64,000 nucleotides of DNA, from NCBI GenBank assembly GCA_019671005.1, contig CM033744.1, positions 15,430,128 through 15,494,127 of the forward strand. Reading direction: 5' to 3'. Position numbers and translations under genes: made by a program. The stretch is from Hibiscus mutabilis (Eukaryota > Streptophyta > Magnoliopsida > Malvales > Malvaceae). The number at the start of each line of letters is the position of its first letter. Position 1 is the stretch's first letter. Below the pieces are notes generated by a model, which saw only the letters and a program-made list of their open reading frames with translations, was not told the origin of the DNA and made no database searches. This document shows, in pieces, positions 61,168-64,000 of this stretch.

Positions 61168-61246
61168 TTGAAATGAGAGCATACTCATGCATCTCCTAAA
61201 GTAACCACTTCTTTGTTACGTTCCACATGGGCACCATTGTAGTGCT

Positions 61247-64000
61247 TCAATCTTTGTCCATTAACTTTGAATTTTCATGGTTGTCAGAGATGGACTTGAT
61301 TATCACGACACCATGGGAGAATGGTTTGACGACTTCGAATGGTCCCGACCATCTTGATTTCAGCTTTCCCGGGAAAAGTTTTAGCCGAGAATTGAATAGG
61401 AGAACTAGTTGCCCTGGCGTGAATTGCCGTGGCAATAGTTTCTTGTCGTGCCATCGCTTTGTTTTCTCTTTGTAGATTCGTGCATTGTTATAGGCGAGTG
61501 TACGGAATTCTTCTATCTCGTTGAGATCCATCAAACGCTTTTGTCTGGTACTTTCCCAATCCATATTTACGGTCTTGATTGCCCAGTATGCTTTGTGTTC
61601 GATTTCCACCGGTAGATGGCATGTCTTGCCATAGACAAGTCGGAAGGGGGACATACCTAAGGGTGTTTTGAATGCAGTGCGATATGCCCAAAGTGCGTCA
61701 TCTAGTCTTAATGACCAATCCTTCATTGAGGAATTTACGACTTTCTCGAGTATTCCCTTCAACTCCCGGTTGGAAATTTCTGCTTGCCCGTTGGTTTGTG
61801 GGTGATATGGCGTGGCGATCTTGTGTGATATGTCAAAGCATTCCAACATCTTGGCAATTAATCTGTTGTCAAAATGCTTGCCTTCGTCGCTGATAATTGC
61901 TCTTGGCATCCCACACCATGTAAATATGTTTTTCTGCAAGAATCATTGCACGGTCTTGGAATCGTTGTTGGGAACTGCAGCTGCCTCAACCCATTTAGAC
62001 ACGTAGTCGACGGCAAGTAAGATGTAGAGGTTGCCGAATGAAGATGGGAAAGGTCCCATAAAATCGATCCCCCATACATCGAACAATTCCACCTCGATGA
62101 TGTTCTAGAGCGGCATCTCATGTCGTCTAGAGATATTGCCCGTCCTCTGGCAACGATCACATTGCTTGTAAAAGTCTTGGGCATCTTTGTACAATGTTGG
62201 CCAATACAAACCGGATTGCAAAACTTTGGCCGCGGTACGAGTTCCTCCAAAATGTCCTCCATAGGGTGAAGAAAGGCATTGCCGGAGTACATTCTGTTGC
62301 TCTTCTTCAGGGACACATCGGCACATAACCTGATCTGCACATTGTTTAAATAAAAGAGGCTCGTCCCAAAAGTAACGCTTAGCATCATGGCGGAACCGCT
62401 TCTTCCCTTGGTGAGTAATGGCATAAGGTAAAATACCACAAACAAGGAAATTAACTAAATCCACGTACCAGGGTATTGCCGAGGCATGTGCTACCATGGC
62501 GACTGCTCCCAGAATTACCGAGGCGTGCGCGTCAAAGACTACTGCGGCATCGAGAGTTGCAGAGGCGTGTACATCAATGGTTGCTGAGGCGTCGAGGGTT
62601 GTCGAGGCGTCGAGGGTTGCCGAGGCATGCCCATCCATGGTTGTCGAGGCAACTAAAAGTTGTTCATCTGGGAATGCATCGCATATCTCTAGATCCGCGT
62701 CCTCCTCCCTATTGCGTTCCAAACGTGATAAGTGATCGGCCACTTGATTTTATGTTCCTTTCCTATCCTTAATTTCAATATCAAATTCTTGTAAAAGTAA
62801 TATCCAACGAATCAAACGAGGTTTAGCATCATTTTTAGCAAATAAGTATTTGATTACCGAATGGTCCGTATGAACAATTACCTTTGTACCAATCAAATAG
62901 GATCAGAACTTGTCAAATGCAAAAACTACAGCTAGTAACTCTTTCTCCGTTGTTGTGTAATTCACTTGAGCACTATTAAGAGTTTTACTAGCGTAGTATA
63001 TCACATGGAAGGTCTTACCTGTGCGTTGACCTAGGACTGCTCCTACCGCGAAATCACTTGCATCACACATGAGCTCAAAAGGTAGCGTCCAATCTGGTAG
63101 AACGACAATGGGTGACGAGGTAAGCTTTTTCTTTAGGGTTTCGAATGCTTGGGTGCAAGAATCATCAAAATCGAAGACTTTATCCTGTTCAAGCAGATTA
63201 CACAAGGGTTTAGTGATTTTAGAAAAATTATGAATGAACCTCCTGTAAAAACCTGCATGTCCGAGAAAACTTTGAGTTCCTTTAACCGAACTTGGTGGGG
63301 GTAATCTCTCGATCACGTCCACCTTGGCTTTGTCTACTTCAATTCCCTTTGATGAAATCTTGTGGCCGAGCACTATTCCTTCATCTACCATAAAATGGCA
63401 TTTTTTCCCAATTGAGGACTAAATCTGTTTCTTCACATCTTGCCAACACCCTCTCTAAATTGCCGAGACAGCTGTCGAAGTCATTACCAAAAACAGAAAA
63501 ATCATCCATGAAGATCTCAAGGAAGTCTTCGACCATGTCTGAAAAGAGCGCCATCATACATCTTTGGAAGGTTGCCAGGGCGTTACACAATCCGAACGGC
63601 ATCCTTCGGAAGGCATAAGTACCGTATGGGCATGTGGAGGTTGTCTTTTCTTGATCTTCTAGTGCTATGGCAATTTGATTGTAACCTGAATAACCATCAA
63701 GAAAATAATAAAAGGGTTTACCTGCAAGACGGTCAAGCATTTGATCAATAAAGGGTAATGGGAAGTGATATTTCCTAGTGGCTTTGTTTAGCTTTCGATA
63801 ATCCATACAAACCCTCCAACCGGTCACAGTCCTGGTTGGAATAAGTTCATTATTTTCATTGTTTATCACTGTTATACCTCCCTTTTTCGGTACACATTGT
63901 ACCGGACTTACCCACGTACTATCAGAGATAGGGTATATAATGCCGACGTCAAGCCACTTGATGATTTCTTTCATTACAACCCCTTTCACGGCATGATTCA
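61247..64000 (-). pseudogene. Athila pol (RT, RNase H, integrase), lightly damaged, partial
   Basis: Reading from the window end: reverse transcriptase with PVQCVPKKGGITVINNENNE, VCMDYRKLNKATRKYHFPLP, FLDGYSGYNQI and catalytic FMDDFSVFG (about 63500). RNase H follows with Asp in MCDASDFAVGAVLG, Glu in TTEKELLAVVFAF and Asp in VHTDHSVIKYLF. Then VADHLSRLERN, an Ala/Thr-rich insertion (62480-62660), the integrase zinc region (KQCDRCQRTGNISRRHEMP), and the core with WGIDFMGPFPSS, DYVSKWVEAA, ISDEG and NGQAEISNRELK. The reading ends at 61247. Wording such as NNENNELIPTRTVTGW is distinctive of Athila. Damage seen is one frameshift in an A run near 63393-63400 and stops near 62898, 62748, 62103 and 61945. 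The N-terminal pol and gag lie beyond the window. Confidence 0.9.
62480..62660 (-). repeat. Low-complexity insertion between RNase H and integrase
   Basis: About 60 codons of reiterated HASATLDA, TTLDASATIDV and similar, encoded by repeats of GTTGCCGAGGCGT / GCGTCGAGGGTTG-like words. The reading frame is kept. Ordinary Athila proteins have a short acidic linker here. Confidence 0.8.

Larger units (their letters stand above)
59984..61246 (-). other. Athila 3' region between integrase and LTR
   Basis: About 1.26 kb. It holds four copies of a CTAGAG...CTCTAG hairpin (60252-60434), an internal G-rich purine tract with GCATTGAGGACAATGCC (about 60744-60785) and an A-rich (AAAAT)n run (61126-61167). 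A short frame at 60819-61043 is rich in Ala and Thr because of TTGCCGTGGCA words. I see no env-like gene, membrane segment or other domain. Confidence 0.65.
58406..64000 (-). mobile_element. Athila-type retrotransposon (3' part; continues past window)
   Basis: A minus-strand gypsy element inserted in the LTR above. Its 3' LTR is 58406-59966, preceded (in its own sense) by a polypurine tract and a 1.3-kb 3' region. The pol gene then runs to the window end within the reverse transcriptase. The left flanking pentamer is TAGAG (58401-58405); its partner should lie past 64000. Palindromic TTGCCNNGGCAA words are scattered through the LTR, 3' region and pol. Confidence 0.9.

Noticed and set aside
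59984..61246. Athila env-like gene
   Set aside because: No long frame, signal peptide or membrane segment is visible in this interval; the frames are short and driven by repeat words.

Overview
This window reads as plant nuclear DNA from a transposon-dense, gene-poor region. It is AT-rich and full of nested LTR retrotransposons of plant-specific lineages (Athila, Tat/Ogre-like, Tekay chromovirus), Mutator-like DNA transposons (MULEs) and a LINE remnant. The LTR styles (starts like TGTAACGCC, ends like GGTGTTACA, LTRs of 3 kb and more) and the gag proteins resemble those of cotton and other Malvaceae. That assignment is recognition from memory, not a search result. I find no intact host gene. 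The only candidates for host-derived sequence are an exon-like piece at 42.3-42.5 kb and a GC-richer stretch at 20.8-21.2 kb.

Layout. 0-9.2 kb: AT-rich DNA with a small foldback MITE (483-700), a 474-bp MULE-type MITE with an exact 9-bp target duplication (2868-3341), an old solo LTR (3672-7698) and a foldback element with a telomere-like core (7776-8758). 9.2-13.5 kb: a giant foldback MULE (9198-13493, exact 9-bp duplication) with a reverse-strand solo LTR (10065-12826) inserted near its centre. 13.7-20.3 kb: a complete but decayed MULE (13665-20279, exact 9-bp duplication). It carries a MURA-type transposase pseudogene on the plus strand and a convergent plant-mobile-domain (PMD) gene remnant on the minus strand. 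21.7-42.3 kb: a minus-strand Tat/Ogre-like retrotransposon. Its 3.3-kb 3' LTR (21741-31952) is split by a Tekay chromovirus (23691-30559). Its 3' untranslated region is split by a solo LTR (33191-36544, exact 5-bp duplication). Its pol genes lie at 37251-42290, where the element is truncated. 43.5-45.1 kb: the 3' part of a LINE on the minus strand. 45.1-58.4 kb: a plus-strand member of the same long-LTR family (LTRs 45097-48241 and 55698-58405) that has gag-like sequence but no recognisable pol. Its 3' LTR is interrupted by a minus-strand Athila element (58406 to beyond the window end).

The genes are those of selfish elements: transposases, gag, protease, reverse transcriptase, RNase H and integrase. 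Nearly all are broken by stops or frameshifts. The Athila pol is the least damaged. The most unusual material is not the genes but short reiterated palindromes and hairpins, each specific to one element family: GCCACCTGCAGGTGGC in the MULE, TTGCCNNGGCAA in the Athila, GTACCGGTAC-like words in three LTRs, and four copies of a CTAGAG...CTCTAG hairpin in the Athila 3' region. Several repeat arrays also occupy equivalent positions in related elements.
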